Source: Ensifer adhaerens
Lineage (GTDB): Bacteria > Pseudomonadota > Alphaproteobacteria > Rhizobiales > Rhizobiaceae
Direction of reading: 5' to 3'
DNA length: 64,000 nucleotides
NCBI RefSeq assembly: GCF_020035535.1
Contig: NZ_CP083349.1
Coordinates: forward strand, 1,364,001-1,428,000
A program made the position numbers and the translations under genes. The notes below the pieces were generated by a model, which was given only the letters and a program-made list of their open reading frames with translations, had not been told where the DNA came from and made no database searches. This document shows positions 42,133 through 51,883 of this stretch, one piece after another (position 1 is the stretch's first letter; every line of letters starts with the position of its first letter).

Positions 42133-44564
42133 GTCAATTCTCCTTGGGTGTTGAGCGTGGGAACGAGATCAGCCGCCCAGCCGACATCGCGGTGGTGCAG
42201 CCAGGCGGTGAGGAAGCCGTCGCGGCCGTGCTCGGCGACGATGCGGGCGATGGCGGTCTGATCCGTCTTGGCGGACGCGGCGCAGAGCGCGAGCGCGACG
42301 GCGGACAGGCCGAGTTCGAAGAGGCGATTGCCGCGCCGTGACTGGCAGTAGTAGTCGCGCTTCGGCATCGCCCGTGCGATGATCTCGATCTGGCGATCAT
42401 TGAGACCGAAACGCCGATAGATCGCGGTGATGTGCGGCTCGATCGCCCGCTCGTTCGGGAGCAGCAGACGGGTCTGGCAGCTTTCGATGATCGCGGGCGC
42501 GATCGCCGAGCCGTCGATGTCGGACAGCGATTGCGTGGCGAAGATGACGCTGGCATTCTTTTTCCGGAGCGTCTTCAGCCACTCCCTGAGCTGGCCGGCG
42601 AACCCCTCGTCGTCGAGCGCAAGCCAACCCTCGTCGATGATAATCAGCGTCGGCGAGCCATCGAGCCGATCATCGATGCGGTGGAAGAGGTAGGCGAGGA
42701 CGGCGGGCGCAGCGCCGGTGCCGATCAGGCCTTCGGTCTCGAACGCCTGGACCGATGCCGTGCCGAGATACTCGTGCTCGGCGTCGAGCAGGCGGCCATA
42801 GGGACCGCCGACGCAGTACGGCCGGAGCGCCTGCTTCAGATCGTTCGACTGGAGCAGCACGGCGAGGCCCGTCAGGGTTCGCTCTTCGACGGGCGCGCTG
42901 GCGAGTGAGGTGAGCGCCGTCCAGAGGTGCTCCTTCACCTCGGGCGTGATGGTCACGCCTTCGCGGATCAGGATCGCGACCAGCCAGTCGGCGGCCCAGG
43001 CACGCTCGGGCACGTCATTGATGCGCGAGAGCGGCTGAAGGCTGACGCTATCGGAAGCGCCATCGCTGAGATCGCCGCCGAGATCGTGCCAGTCGCCGCC
43101 CATGGCGAGCGCGGCCGCACGGATCGAACCGCCGAAGTCGAAGGCAACGACCTGCGAGCGGACATAACGGCGGAACTGCAGCGCCATCAAGGCCAGCAGC
43201 ACTGACTTGCCCGCGCCGGTCGGTCCGACGAGCAGCGTGTGGCCGACATCGCCGACATGGATGGAAAGCCGGAACGGGGTCGAGCCTTCGGTTTTGCCGA
43301 AGAGCAGTGGGGGCGCTGCAAAGTGCTCGTCCCGTTCCGGTCCCGCCCATACCGCCGAAAGCGGGATCATGTGGGCGAGATTGAGCGTGGAGATCGGCGG
43401 TTGCCGAACATTGGCGTAGACATGGCCGGGCAGCGAGCCGAGCCAGGCGTCGACCGCGTTGACGGTCTCCACCATGGCGGTGAAGTCGCGACCCTGGATG
43501 ACCTTCTCGACCAGTCGCAGCTTCTCGTCGGCCACGCGCGGATCGGCGTCCCAGACCGTCACCGTCGCGGTGACATAGGCCATGCCGGCATAGTCGGCGC
43601 CAAGTTCCTGCAACGCCATGTCGGCGTCAGCGGCCTTGTTGGCCGCATCCGTGTCAACGAGGACGGACGCCTCGTTGGTCATCACCTCCTTGAGGATCGC
43701 CGCGATCGACTTACGTTTGGCGAACCATTGCCGCCGGATCTTGGTCAGCAGCTTCGTCGCGTCGGTCTTGTCGAGCAGAATCGCGCGGGTCGCCCAACGA
43801 TAGGGAAAGGCGAGCCGGTTCAGCTCGTCGAGCAGACCGGGTGTCGTCGCCGTCGGAAACCCGGTGATCGTGAGGACGCGCACATGCTGGTCGCCAAGCC
43901 GGGGTTCGAGTCCACCGGCGAGAGGCTGATCGGCGAGCAGCGCATCGAGATAGATCGGTGTCTCGGGAACGCGGACGCGATGGCGCTTGGTCGAAACGCA
44001 GCCGTGCAGATAGGTCAGGGTTTCGGCGTCATCGAGCCAGCGGCACTCCGGCATGAAGGCTTCGACGAGGTGCAAGATGCGGTCGGTGCGATCGGCAAAG
44101 CCGGTCAGGGCTTCGCGCGGGTCGATGCCCGATTTCTCGCGACCCTCGTAGAGCCAGGTTTCTGCGCGAGCCGCGTCCTCGGCCGGCGGCAGCCAGGCGA
44201 AGGTCAGGTAGTGGCTGGACTCGAAATGCGCACCGGCTTCCTCAAAGTCGGCTTTGCGCTCGGCGTCTACCAGGGCGGAGGCGGCGTCGGGAAATTTGCT
44301 GTTGGGGTAGCGGTTCGAAGGGTGACGCTGCGCCTCGACGAAGATCGCCCAGCCGGAGCCGAGACGACGGAAGGCGTTGTTGAGGCGCCCGGCGACGGCG
44401 ACCAGCTCAGCGGGGACAGCCGAGTCCAGATCGGGGCCGCGGAATTGGGCGGTACGCTGGAAGCTGCCGTCCTTGTTCAGGACGACGCCGGAGCCCACGA
44501 GCGCCACCCAGGGAAGGAAGTCGGCGAGCCGGCTGTTGCGGTTGCGGTATTCGGCGAGGTTCAT
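42129..44564 (-). CDS. trbE: TrbE, conjugative transfer ATPase (VirB4 family)
   Basis: An 811-residue VirB4-type ATPase. It starts 'MNLAEYRNRNSRLADFLPWV', has Walker A 'LLVGPTGAGKSVLLALMALQ' at about residue 445, and Walker B 'LIIIDEGWLALDDEGFAGQL', followed by 'KKNASVIFATQSLSDI'. It powers pilus assembly and substrate transfer at the inner membrane. ATG 44564 is preferred over a TTG at 44585; 17 bases separate it from trbD. Confidence 0.95.
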   Translation of the reverse strand: MNLAEYRNRNSRLADFLPWVALVGSGVVLNKDGSFQRTAQFRGPDLDSAVPAELVAVAGRLNNAFRRLGSGWAIFVEAQRHPSNRYPNSKFPDAASALVDAERKADFEEAGAHFESSHYLTFAWLPPAEDAARAETWLYEGREKSGIDPREALTGFADRTDRILHLVEAFMPECRWLDDAETLTYLHGCVSTKRHRVRVPETPIYLDALLADQPLAGGLEPRLGDQHVRVLTITGFPTATTPGLLDELNRLAFPYRWATRAILLDKTDATKLLTKIRRQWFAKRKSIAAILKEVMTNEASVLVDTDAANKAADADMALQELGADYAGMAYVTATVTVWDADPRVADEKLRLVEKVIQGRDFTAMVETVNAVDAWLGSLPGHVYANVRQPPISTLNLAHMIPLSAVWAGPERDEHFAAPPLLFGKTEGSTPFRLSIHVGDVGHTLLVGPTGAGKSVLLALMALQFRRYVRSQVVAFDFGGSIRAAALAMGGDWHDLGGDLSDGASDSVSLQPLSRINDVPERAWAADWLVAILIREGVTITPEVKEHLWTALTSLASAPVEERTLTGLAVLLQSNDLKQALRPYCVGGPYGRLLDAEHEYLGTASVQAFETEGLIGTGAAPAVLAYLFHRIDDRLDGSPTLIIIDEGWLALDDEGFAGQLREWLKTLRKKNASVIFATQSLSDIDGSAIAPAIIESCQTRLLLPNERAIEPHITAIYRRFGLNDRQIEIIARAMPKRDYYCQSRRGNRLFELGLSAVALALCAASAKTDQTAIARIVAEHGRDGFLTAWLHHRDVGWAADLVPTLNTQGELT

Positions 44565-44581
44565 CACGGCATCGCTCTCCC

Positions 44582-44857
44582 TCAAACCGCGAGATGCGCG
44601 GGGATGCGCAGATGCCGGCGCACGACATCGACGAAGAGCGGGTCGCGCTTGGCGGCCCAGACCGCCGCGACGTGACCAATCGCCCAGATCGCGATGCCAA
44701 CGAGCCAGAGGCGCAGCCCGAGCCCGACAGCGCCCGCGAGTGTGCCGTTCATGATGGCGATGGCGCGCGGGGCGCCGCCGAGCAGGATCGGCTCGGTCAG
44801 TGCGCGGTGGACCGTGACCGTGAAGCCCGGAACGTCCTGATCGGAGACGCCCACCAT
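44582..44857 (-). CDS. trbD: TrbD, transfer membrane protein (VirB3-like)
   Basis: A 91-residue protein with one or two membrane helices after a short cytoplasmic start ('VPGFTVTVHRALTEPILLGG', 'GLGLRLWLVGIAIWAIGHV') and the tail 'KRDPLFVDVVRRHLRIPAHL', which is the TrbD signature. It works with TrbE at the pore base. The start shares one base with the trbC stop. Confidence 0.92.
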   Translation of the reverse strand: MVGVSDQDVPGFTVTVHRALTEPILLGGAPRAIAIMNGTLAGAVGLGLRLWLVGIAIWAIGHVAAVWAAKRDPLFVDVVRRHLRIPAHLAV

Positions 44858-45189
44858 CAGACCAGCGCTCCGCCGCCGAAGCTGAAGAAGCTGAGGAAGA
44901 ACGAGCTGGCCGCGAACGCGATCGACAGGCCGAACACGATCTGGATGAGCCGGCGGAAGCCGCCAGACGTGTCGCCGAAGGCGAGCGTCAGGCCCGTGAC
45001 GATGATGATGATCACCGCAATGATCTTCGCGACCGGACCTTCGATCGACTGGAGGATTTGTTGGAGCGGCTGTTCCCACGGCATGGACGAGCCGGATGCG
45101 TGGGCGGCGGGCGCCATCGCCACGCTCATGACGATGGCCGATGCCGTCATCATCAGACGGCGAGGCAAGCTGCGGGCATGCGAGATCAT
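44857..45189 (-). CDS. trbC: TrbC, pilin (VirB2-like)
   Basis: A 110-residue prepilin: signal peptide ending near 'MSVAMAPAAHA', then two hydrophobic helices ('VAKIIAVIIIIVTGLTLAFG' and 'LIQIVFGLSIAFAASSFFLS') separated by a short polar loop 'DTSGGFRR'. In the IncP system TrbC is cyclised after processing by the TraF peptidase, whose homologue is encoded at 53264-53809. It overlaps trbB by 4 bases. Confidence 0.93.
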   Translation of the reverse strand: MISHARSLPRRLMMTASAIVMSVAMAPAAHASGSSMPWEQPLQQILQSIEGPVAKIIAVIIIIVTGLTLAFGDTSGGFRRLIQIVFGLSIAFAASSFFLSFFSFGGGALV

Positions 45190-46172
45190 GCGGATTCTCC
45201 TTCTTGGGGCTTCGGGGTGATGGGGCTGACGCAGTAATCGCCGTCAGGGCCGAGCCCTTCGATGCGGGCGAGTTCGGCGAGCCGGCGCTGCGAGCCGCGG
45301 CCGGACAAGACCGCGACGAGATCGATCGTTTCGGCGATCAGGGCGCGCGGGACGGTGACGACGGCTTCCTGGATGAGCTGTTCGAGACGGCGCAGCGCGC
45401 CGATGGCGCTGCCGGCGTGGATCGTCCCGACGCCGCCGGGGTGGCCGGTGCCCCACGCCTTGAGCAGGTCGAGCGCCTCTGCACCGCGCACCTCGCCGAC
45501 CGGAATGCGATCGGGGCGAAGGCGCAACGACGAGCGCACGAGGTCGGAGAGCGAAGCGACGCCGTCCTTCGTGCGCATGGCGACAAGGTTCGGCGCGGCG
45601 CATTGGAGTTCGCGCGTGTCCTCGATGATGACGACGCGATCGGCGGTCTTGGCGACCTCGGCGAGCAGCGCGTTGGTGAGGGTGGTCTTGCCGGTCGAGG
45701 TTCCACCGGCGACGAGGATATTGGCGCGAGACGCCACGCCCTGGCGCAGCATCTCGGCCTGTCCAGCCGACATGATCCCGGCGCGCACGTAGTCATCGAG
45801 GGTGAAGACCGCGACCGCGGGCTTGCGGATCGCGAAGGCGGGCGCGGCGACGACGGGCGGCAAAAGCCCCTCGAACCGCTCCCCCGTCTCGGGCAGTTCG
45901 GCCGAAACTCGCGGGGCACCGGCATGAACCTCCGCGCCGACGTGATGGGCGACCAGTCGAACAATGCGCTCGCCGTCCGCTGCCGACAGCCGCTCCCCCG
46001 TGTCGGAAAGCCCCTCGGAAAGACGGTCGATCCAGAGCCGCCCGTCGGGGTTCAGCATCACCTCGACGATGCCGGCGTCGTCGAGATAGCGCGCGATGGC
46101 GGGACCGAGCGCGGTGCGCAACATCCGCGCGCCGCGCGCAAAGCCTTCTGAATTTTGGTGAGACGCCGCCAT
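45186..46172 (-). CDS. trbB: TrbB, conjugative transfer ATPase (VirB11 family)
   Basis: A 328-residue hexameric traffic ATPase: N-terminal domain with '[20 protein letters not shown]', Walker A '[20 protein letters not shown]', Asp box '[16 protein letters not shown]', and His box '[15 protein letters not shown]'. It drives pilus formation with TrbE. First gene of the ten-gene trb run; upstream lies a small inverted repeat and the oppositely oriented nuclease-like gene, so the trb promoter must lie in 46173-46373. Confidence 0.95.
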   Translation of the reverse strand: MAASHQNSEGFARGARMLRTALGPAIARYLDDAGIVEVMLNPDGRLWIDRLSEGLSDTGERLSAADGERIVRLVAHHVGAEVHAGAPRVSAELPETGERFEGLLPPVVAAPAFAIRKPAVAVFTLDDYVRAGIMSAGQAEMLRQGVASRANILVAGGTSTGKTTLTNALLAEVAKTADRVVIIEDTRELQCAAPNLVAMRTKDGVASLSDLVRSSLRLRPDRIPVGEVRGAEALDLLKAWGTGHPGGVGTIHAGSAIGALRRLEQLIQEAVVTVPRALIAETIDLVAVLSGRGSQRRLAELARIEGLGPDGDYCVSPITPKPQEGESA

Positions 46173-46173
46173 A

Positions 46174-46196
46174 CAACCCCGATTCCAACGGGGTTG
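46174..46196. promoter_or_regulatory. Inverted repeat just upstream of trbB
   Basis: CAACCCC-N9-GGGGTTG begins one base before the trbB ATG. The region shared with the divergent nuclease-like gene is about 200 bases and AT-rich further out. A candidate operator or leader hairpin for trb expression; a 7-bp stem could also be chance. Confidence 0.35.
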
Positions 46197-46373
46197 AGAC
46201 AGACCTTCCCCGGACGGGGATGATTAAAAGGGCTTGATTTTAGGCCGATTCAACAAGGATTTGCCGGCGTAGTACCGTAGCGTGCAAATACAGGAGATAG
46301 CGTAGGTCGCGACGTTGTTATGATTTGAATGCGCCCGAGGAGACATATTGATTCGCTGTTACCGGAGAGCTGA

Positions 46374-47651
46374 ATGACGGCACGATTGCAACGGACATTG
46401 AAGCGTGCCGTTCGTCTCCGAGACATGACTGCGATTTCGAGCGATGACCTGCTTCGGATCGATGCAGACGGCTATCAGGAGATCCGGCGTGCCGCTACGC
46501 GCGCCCGAAACGAAGGACAGCCTGCTTTCGTCTGCGACCATTGCGGCTTTGCTGTTTATGCTCCGCGGGAGCCGAAGACACGATTGCCATTCTGGCGGCA
46601 CCACAAGGGGGCGCCCCGGAGTTGCCCGTGGTGGACAGGCGAGCCCGGCTCAACTGATGACGTAAGTGCTTCGCAGTTCCAGGGCGCGCAAGAAAGCCCG
46701 TTGCATCTGCGCGTCAAACATATGGTCGCTGAACTACTGGCTGCAGATCCAAGCACAGAACCGGGATCTGTCGTGGTCGACGAATATGTTGTGTGCGGGG
46801 AAAGTCGACGCCGCCCTGATGTGCGTGCCGTCTACGATGGAAAGCCGATTGCCATCGAAATTCAACTTGCAACAACCCAGATCCCGATCATCGTCGCACG
46901 CGAGGATTTCTATCAGCGCGAAGGACGGCATCTCATTTGGTTGACTTGGAACTTCGTTCCCGTTGAGAGGGCGCATTTGCTCACGGCATTCGAGGACATC
47001 TTCTACTCGCACAACAAGAACCTGTTCTCGCTTGACGACGCGGTGGTTTCTGAAAGTCGGGAAAATGGAACCTTCCTCCTTCGAGCTTTTTGGGAACACG
47101 GCTCTGGTTGGAACTCGAAGATCACGACGCTTCCTGATCTGGAATGGCCTTCGTCTGGCTTGCCTTATGCAGTCGCTCCGCCTCCGCCTTGGCATAGTGA
47201 CTTTCGGGCACGCTGGCTGGCAGCAACGACGCCACAAGGGACGCCGTGGCCCGCTCGAAACGCACTGCTTTCCGAACTGGCAGAGAAGTTCGTCGACGAT
47301 TCGATTGATGCTTCAACGCTGGAGGAGATCGACATCGGAGCACTTATCAATGCGATATTATCGTTCGTTGAGGGCAAGCCGGTCGGATCGGCGCAAAAGA
47401 ATCTGACCGAGGTGATCAACACCTTTCTGGCAAGTGAACGACGCTTCAGGTTTGCTCGCATCATGCGAAAAGTCATCGCAGTTACCGGAGTATTCGAAAT
47501 TCTCGATAAACCGAGCGTCACAGCAAAGTTTTCTCGGGCGACGGAAGATGGCCAAGATGGGCCAGAAAGCCTCACCGGCAGAGTGGTTCTGCTGCTCTTT
47601 TCGGAATTATTTGAGAAACGACGACCGGCTAACTACCCCTCATCCCCTTGA
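46374..47651 (+). CDS. CoiA-like/DUF6035 predicted PD-(D/E)XK nuclease
   Basis: A 425-residue protein on the strand opposite to all ICE genes around it. Residues 54-95 hold a zinc-finger-like 'FVCDHCGFAVYAP...FWRHHKGAPRSCPWW' segment, and residues about 146-165 hold 'RRRPDVRAVYDGKPIAIEIQ', which fits a nuclease core D-x(n)-E-I-Q; 'DFYQREGRHLIWLTW' follows. This order is shared with competence protein CoiA and DUF6035 proteins, several of which sit in defence or mobile contexts. Codon use is visibly less GC-biased than its neighbours. Its 3' end overlaps the convergent RHH gene by 19 bases. Nuclease activity is inferred. Confidence 0.65.
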   Translation: MTARLQRTLKRAVRLRDMTAISSDDLLRIDADGYQEIRRAATRARNEGQPAFVCDHCGFAVYAPREPKTRLPFWRHHKGAPRSCPWWTGEPGSTDDVSASQFQGAQESPLHLRVKHMVAELLAADPSTEPGSVVVDEYVVCGESRRRPDVRAVYDGKPIAIEIQLATTQIPIIVAREDFYQREGRHLIWLTWNFVPVERAHLLTAFEDIFYSHNKNLFSLDDAVVSESRENGTFLLRAFWEHGSGWNSKITTLPDLEWPSSGLPYAVAPPPPWHSDFRARWLAATTPQGTPWPARNALLSELAEKFVDDSIDASTLEEIDIGALINAILSFVEGKPVGSAQKNLTEVINTFLASERRFRFARIMRKVIAVTGVFEILDKPSVTAKFSRATEDGQDGPESLTGRVVLLLFSELFEKRRPANYPSSP

Positions 47652-48067
47652 GGGCTGACATCCTCGGAAATCTCCTGCCGCAGTTTCGGCCCCTTGGCGA
47701 GGCGGCGACCAAGGGCGGCCACGAAGGCCTCGTAGCGCTCACCAGTCTTGGCACGGGCGGCCTGCGCGGCGGGTTCCGGCAGCGCCGGCGTCGTGGAGAG
47801 CCAGAAGCGGATGAATACCGCGAGCGTCTCGACCGCGATGCCGACATCCCGCTCAAGCCGTGTCATCCGGCGATCGAGCTGGTCGAGGCGTTTCGTAACC
47901 GCGGCCTCCTGCCGTTCCGCCGCATCGGGAGATAGGAAAGACTCGATGGCGGCCTCGGCGATCAGCGATCGCGAATGGTCGCGGCGCGCGGCATGCTCTG
48001 CGAGCCGCCCCATCACGCCGGGATCGAGATAGACGGAGAGGCGCTGCTTTCTGGGTGATCTCGACAT
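47633..48067 (-). CDS. Ribbon-helix-helix (CopG-like) protein of the conjugation module
   Basis: A 144-residue protein. Residues 8-50 are an RHH fold ('QRLSVYLDPGVMGRLAEHAA' then 'SRSLIAEAAIESFL'); residues about 60-95 form an amphipathic helix and one hydrophobic stretch ('VGIAVETLAVFIRFWLSTT'). In this ICE family a protein like it always follows traG and may be a relaxosome accessory or regulator. It starts 6 bases after the traG stop. Confidence 0.82.
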   Translation of the reverse strand: MSRSPRKQRLSVYLDPGVMGRLAEHAARRDHSRSLIAEAAIESFLSPDAAERQEAAVTKRLDQLDRRMTRLERDVGIAVETLAVFIRFWLSTTPALPEPAAQAARAKTGERYEAFVAALGRRLAKGPKLRQEISEDVSPQGDEG

Positions 48068-48073
48068 CGGCGC

Positions 48074-50062
48074 TCACAGCTCCATGCCGTCGTTGGGATC
48101 GAGCGAAACCTGCCGCGCCACGCCCTGTATCATCCGCGTCATGCGGCGGTTGCGGGCGGCAGCGTCCTCATCCTCATCGCGCTCGACATCGATCTCGAAT
48201 TCGTTCTCGACCGGCGGCTTCTTCTCCACCGGCTGCACCCGATTAAGCTCGGGCTGATGCCGGCGTTCCGACTCGGTCGGATCTTCGTCGGATGTGGCGG
48301 ACGTAGTCTTGGATTCGAGCAGCTCCGGGCGAGTGGGCCGCGGTAGAGTCGTCCAGTCGTCGGGTCGCCCTCGCGTCGGCACGGCAAGCGACGGCAGTGG
48401 CAGCAGGCGCTCCTTGAAGCGAGCGTCCTCGTAGTAGCGCGCCTTTTTCGCCCGGATCGGCGGGGTGCCGGCAACCATGACGATCTCGTCCGCAGGCGGG
48501 AGCTGCATGATCTCGCCGGGGGTCAACAGCGGCCGCGCCGTTTCGGACCGCGACACCATGAGATGGCCGAGCCAGGGCGAAAGCCGGTGGCCGGCATAGT
48601 TTTTCATGGCTTTCATCTCGGTGGCGGTGCCGAGCGCATCCGATACCCGCTTGGCGGTGCGTTCGTCGTTCGTGGCGAAGCTGACGCGGACGTGGCAGTT
48701 GTCGAGGATGGAGTTGTTCGCCCCGTAGGCCTTTTCAATCTGGTTGAGCGACTGGGCGATGAGAAAGCTTTTCAGGCCGTAGCCGGCCATGAACGCCAGC
48801 GCCGACTCGAAGAAGTCGAGGCGGCCGAGCGCCGGAAACTCGTCAAGCATCAACAGCAGCCGGTGGCGTCCCGCCTTCGCCTGCAGATCCTCGGTCAGTC
48901 GGCGACCGACCTGATTGAGGATCAGGCGGATCAGCGGCTTGGTGCGGTTGATGTCGGAGGGCGGCACGACGAGGTACAGCGTCGTCGGCCGCTTATCGCC
49001 CGCGATGTCGGTGATCCTCCAATCGCAACGCCGCGTCACCTCGGCCACCACGGGATCGCGATAGAGGCCAAGGAACGACATGGCAGTGGAGAGCACACCC
49101 GATCGCTCGTTGTCGGATTTGTTGAGCAGCTCGCGCGCGGCGCTGGCGATGACCGGGTGCGGTCCCGCGTCGCCAAGATGGGCGCTCTTCATCATCGCGG
49201 CCAGCGTCGACTCGATCGGGCGCTTTGGGTCGGAGAGGAACGCCGCGACGCCGGCGAGCGTCTTATCGTCCTCGGCATAGAGGACGTGGAGGATCGCGCC
49301 GACGAGCAGCGCGTGGCTGGTCTTTTCCCAGTGGTTTCGCTTTTCAAGCGAGCCTTCGGGATCGACCAGTATGTCGGCGATGTTCTGGACGTCGCGGACT
49401 TCCCATTCGCCACGACGCACCTCGAGCAGCGGATTGTACGCTGCGGATTTCGTGTTGGTCGGATCGAACAGGAGCACGCGGCCGTGCTTGGCGCGAAAGC
49501 CCGCCGTGAGCTGCCAGTTCTCGCCCTTGATGTCGTGGACGATGGCCGAGCCCGGCCAGGTCAGCAGTGAGGGCACGACCAGCCCGACACCCTTACCGGA
49601 GCGGGTCGGCGCGAAGCACAGGACATGCTCCGGCCCGTCATGGCGCAGATAGGCGTGATCGTAGCGGCCGAGCACCACCCCGTCGGGACCGAGAAGGCCA
49701 GCAGCATCCACCTCCTTCTTTTCGGCCCAGCGCGCCGAGCCATAGGTCTCGACTTTCTTGGCTTCGCGGGCCCGCCAGACCGACATGCCGATGGCGACGG
49801 CGATCGAGATAAAGCCACCGGAGGCGGCGATGAAGGCGCCCTCGACGAAGATCGACGGCGCATAGGCATCGTAGAAATACCACCACCAGTAAAAGGCCGG
49901 CGGATAGTAGAAGGGCCAGCCCAAAACCGAGAACCAGGCCGGGCCGAGCTGCGCCTGAAACCCCAGCTTCCACGCGACATATTCGGTGGCACCCCAGGTG
50001 GTGGCGAGCACGATCAGAAAGACGGTGAGGATCTGGCCCCAGAGGATTTTTGTTGCCGACAT
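48074..50062 (-). CDS. traG: TraG, type IV coupling protein (VirD4-like)
   Basis: A 662-residue coupling ATPase. Two N-terminal membrane helices (about residues 10-35 and 65-95), Walker A 'LCFAPTRSGKGVGLVVPSLL' near residue 150, Walker B 'RLLLMLDEFPALGRLDFFES', and 'GYGLKSFLIAQSLNQIEKAY'. The last 90 residues are acidic and low in complexity. It docks the relaxase-DNA complex onto the TrbE/TrbB pore. It lies 24 bases after the relaxase gene. Confidence 0.95.
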   Translation of the reverse strand: MSATKILWGQILTVFLIVLATTWGATEYVAWKLGFQAQLGPAWFSVLGWPFYYPPAFYWWWYFYDAYAPSIFVEGAFIAASGGFISIAVAIGMSVWRAREAKKVETYGSARWAEKKEVDAAGLLGPDGVVLGRYDHAYLRHDGPEHVLCFAPTRSGKGVGLVVPSLLTWPGSAIVHDIKGENWQLTAGFRAKHGRVLLFDPTNTKSAAYNPLLEVRRGEWEVRDVQNIADILVDPEGSLEKRNHWEKTSHALLVGAILHVLYAEDDKTLAGVAAFLSDPKRPIESTLAAMMKSAHLGDAGPHPVIASAARELLNKSDNERSGVLSTAMSFLGLYRDPVVAEVTRRCDWRITDIAGDKRPTTLYLVVPPSDINRTKPLIRLILNQVGRRLTEDLQAKAGRHRLLLMLDEFPALGRLDFFESALAFMAGYGLKSFLIAQSLNQIEKAYGANNSILDNCHVRVSFATNDERTAKRVSDALGTATEMKAMKNYAGHRLSPWLGHLMVSRSETARPLLTPGEIMQLPPADEIVMVAGTPPIRAKKARYYEDARFKERLLPLPSLAVPTRGRPDDWTTLPRPTRPELLESKTTSATSDEDPTESERRHQPELNRVQPVEKKPPVENEFEIDVERDEDEDAAARNRRMTRMIQGVARQVSLDPNDGMEL

Positions 50063-50086
50063 GACGACGGTCCTTTCCGAGAGAGG

Positions 50087-51826
50087 TTAGAGGCCGAGGC
50101 CGCGCTTGCGGCCAAAGCTCCAGTCGACCCCGCCATCGTCACGGGCGACGCCGGTGACGTGCTTGCCAAGCTGCTTTTCGAGAGAGGGCGACCAGGGGAC
50201 GAGCTGGAAGCCGAGGCCGTCGTCCAGCATAGCGAACCGGCCGGAGGCGAGCGCCAGCCGTTGGCGGTAGGTGCCGGCGACATATTCGCCGCCGCCCGCG
50301 CGATTGAACGGCCGGCCTGTCTCGACGGCGAGCTTCTCGCCAACGGCCTCCAGTTCACGACGGCGCAGAGTCTCGATCAGCCCGCGATTGAAGGTGACGC
50401 GTTGGCCATGCTGCTCGCCGAAACCTTGCGCGACCAGATGATCCGCGCGCCGATCGAGCGCCTGCCGGACCTCGGCGCCGAAGCCGCCCTCGGAGAGAGC
50501 GGCCGGTTCACGCGCGAAATTCTGCCGGTCGAGCCAGGTCGCGCCCGTCGCCGTCACCTGCCGATCGATGTCGAGATCGGAGCGGACAGCGATGGCGACC
50601 CGGCGCTGACCCTGCGCGTCGTCGAATTTGCGCAGCTCCACGATCGAGCCCGGCGCGCTGTCGCCGGCGGCGTCGAGGTCGGACAGCTTGATGTGATGGG
50701 TGCGGCCATCGACGCCATCGACAACGGCGTAGGCCGTGCCCTTCAGCTCGTCATCAAGACCGCGATCGACCAGCCGGCCGATGACGGGCGCATCGAGACT
50801 CTCGGCCGCGAGCACATAGCCCGCTGAACCGCGCTCGATGCCGCGATCCGTCAAAGCCCGGTGCATGCGTTTGATGATGTCGCCGCGCTCGCCGAGTTCA
50901 CGCAGCGTCGCCTCGGCCTTCGCGTCGATCGCCCATTGACCGGGGCCGACTTGTTCGGCGAGGCCGAGTGTCTCCAGCTTGCGGAGCCGTCCGACCTTCT
51001 GGGCGTGATAGTCGTCCGGCCGGGCGTTCGGATCGACCGCCATGTCGATAACGCCAGTGGCATGGCTATCGCGGAGGAGCTGCCGATCAAGCTGCGTGAA
51101 GCGCTCGGCATCGATCTGGCGTTCCAGACTGCGCTGGATGTCGAGATCGGTGCGTGGTCCCAACTCCTGCGTGATGAGGTCACGCGCTCGGTCGCGCATC
51201 CCTTCCTTGATGTAGTCGCGCGAGATGACGAGATCCTGCCCGTCGTCATGAACCCCGCGCACGATCAGGTGGACGTGGGGATGCTCGGTGTTCCAGTGGT
51301 CGACCGCCACCCAATCGAGGCGGGTGTCGAGATCCTTTTCCATCTGCGTGACGAGATTGCGGGTGAAGGACCGAAGATCGGCCATGTCGGTCGCATCGTC
51401 GGGCGAGAGGATAAACCGGAAATGGTGTCGATCGTCCTGGCACCGCTCCGCGAAGGCCTTCGGATCGGCGTCGTCTGCGCCCGGTCCGAAGAGATGGGTT
51501 TTCTCCCCGTCACGGGTCACGCCCTCGCGGCGCAGATAGTTGAGGTGGGTGGCGAGAGGCGCGGCGCGAGCGGTGTGACGCACGACGCGCGCCTTGATGA
51601 CGGCGCCACGCGAGCGGGCCGTGAGCAACCGGTTCGCCTGGATGCTTGCACGTTGACCGCGCCCGAAGCGCGAGCGGTTTCCCGATGTGATCCGGCCAGA
51701 GCGCGAGACGCCGGCTCCGGCCTTCTTCGCCGCGGCGAGAGCCTGCGCGATGAAGGGACGGGCCTGCTGCGCACGAGACGAACGGATGCGGCCTGGCCGA
51801 ATACGGAAATCACTGTCGTCGGTCAT
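50087..51826 (-). CDS. MOBP-type relaxase (VirD2/DUF3363 family)
   Basis: A 579-residue relaxase. Early residues include a likely Tyr-containing N-terminal region ('LATHLNYLRREGVTRDGEKT'; Tyr about residue 97 in the shared frame), then 'HHFRFILSPDDATDMADLRS' and the HUH metal motif 'NTEHPHVHLIVRGVHDDGQD'. The rest is the DUF3363 region. It nicks one strand at oriT and leads it into the recipient. ATG 51826 is used; a frame start at 51844 adds six residues. A good oriT candidate lies just upstream. Confidence 0.92.
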   Translation of the reverse strand: MTDDSDFRIRPGRIRSSRAQQARPFIAQALAAAKKAGAGVSRSGRITSGNRSRFGRGQRASIQANRLLTARSRGAVIKARVVRHTARAAPLATHLNYLRREGVTRDGEKTHLFGPGADDADPKAFAERCQDDRHHFRFILSPDDATDMADLRSFTRNLVTQMEKDLDTRLDWVAVDHWNTEHPHVHLIVRGVHDDGQDLVISRDYIKEGMRDRARDLITQELGPRTDLDIQRSLERQIDAERFTQLDRQLLRDSHATGVIDMAVDPNARPDDYHAQKVGRLRKLETLGLAEQVGPGQWAIDAKAEATLRELGERGDIIKRMHRALTDRGIERGSAGYVLAAESLDAPVIGRLVDRGLDDELKGTAYAVVDGVDGRTHHIKLSDLDAAGDSAPGSIVELRKFDDAQGQRRVAIAVRSDLDIDRQVTATGATWLDRQNFAREPAALSEGGFGAEVRQALDRRADHLVAQGFGEQHGQRVTFNRGLIETLRRRELEAVGEKLAVETGRPFNRAGGGEYVAGTYRQRLALASGRFAMLDDGLGFQLVPWSPSLEKQLGKHVTGVARDDGGVDWSFGRKRGLGL

Positions 51827-51883
51827 GGCCGATCCCCCGCACATCGCGCCAAGCGCAGGAAATCGCAGGAAAATCGGCGTAGC

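Noticed and set aside
40924..42261. 445-codon plus-strand frame opposite trbK/trbJ
   Set aside because: Shadow of coding sequence on the other strand; Arg/Leu-rich with no domain.
43239..44675. 478-codon plus-strand frame opposite trbE
   Set aside because: Antisense to a well supported ATPase gene; composition is the mirror of GC-rich codons and no family motif is visible.
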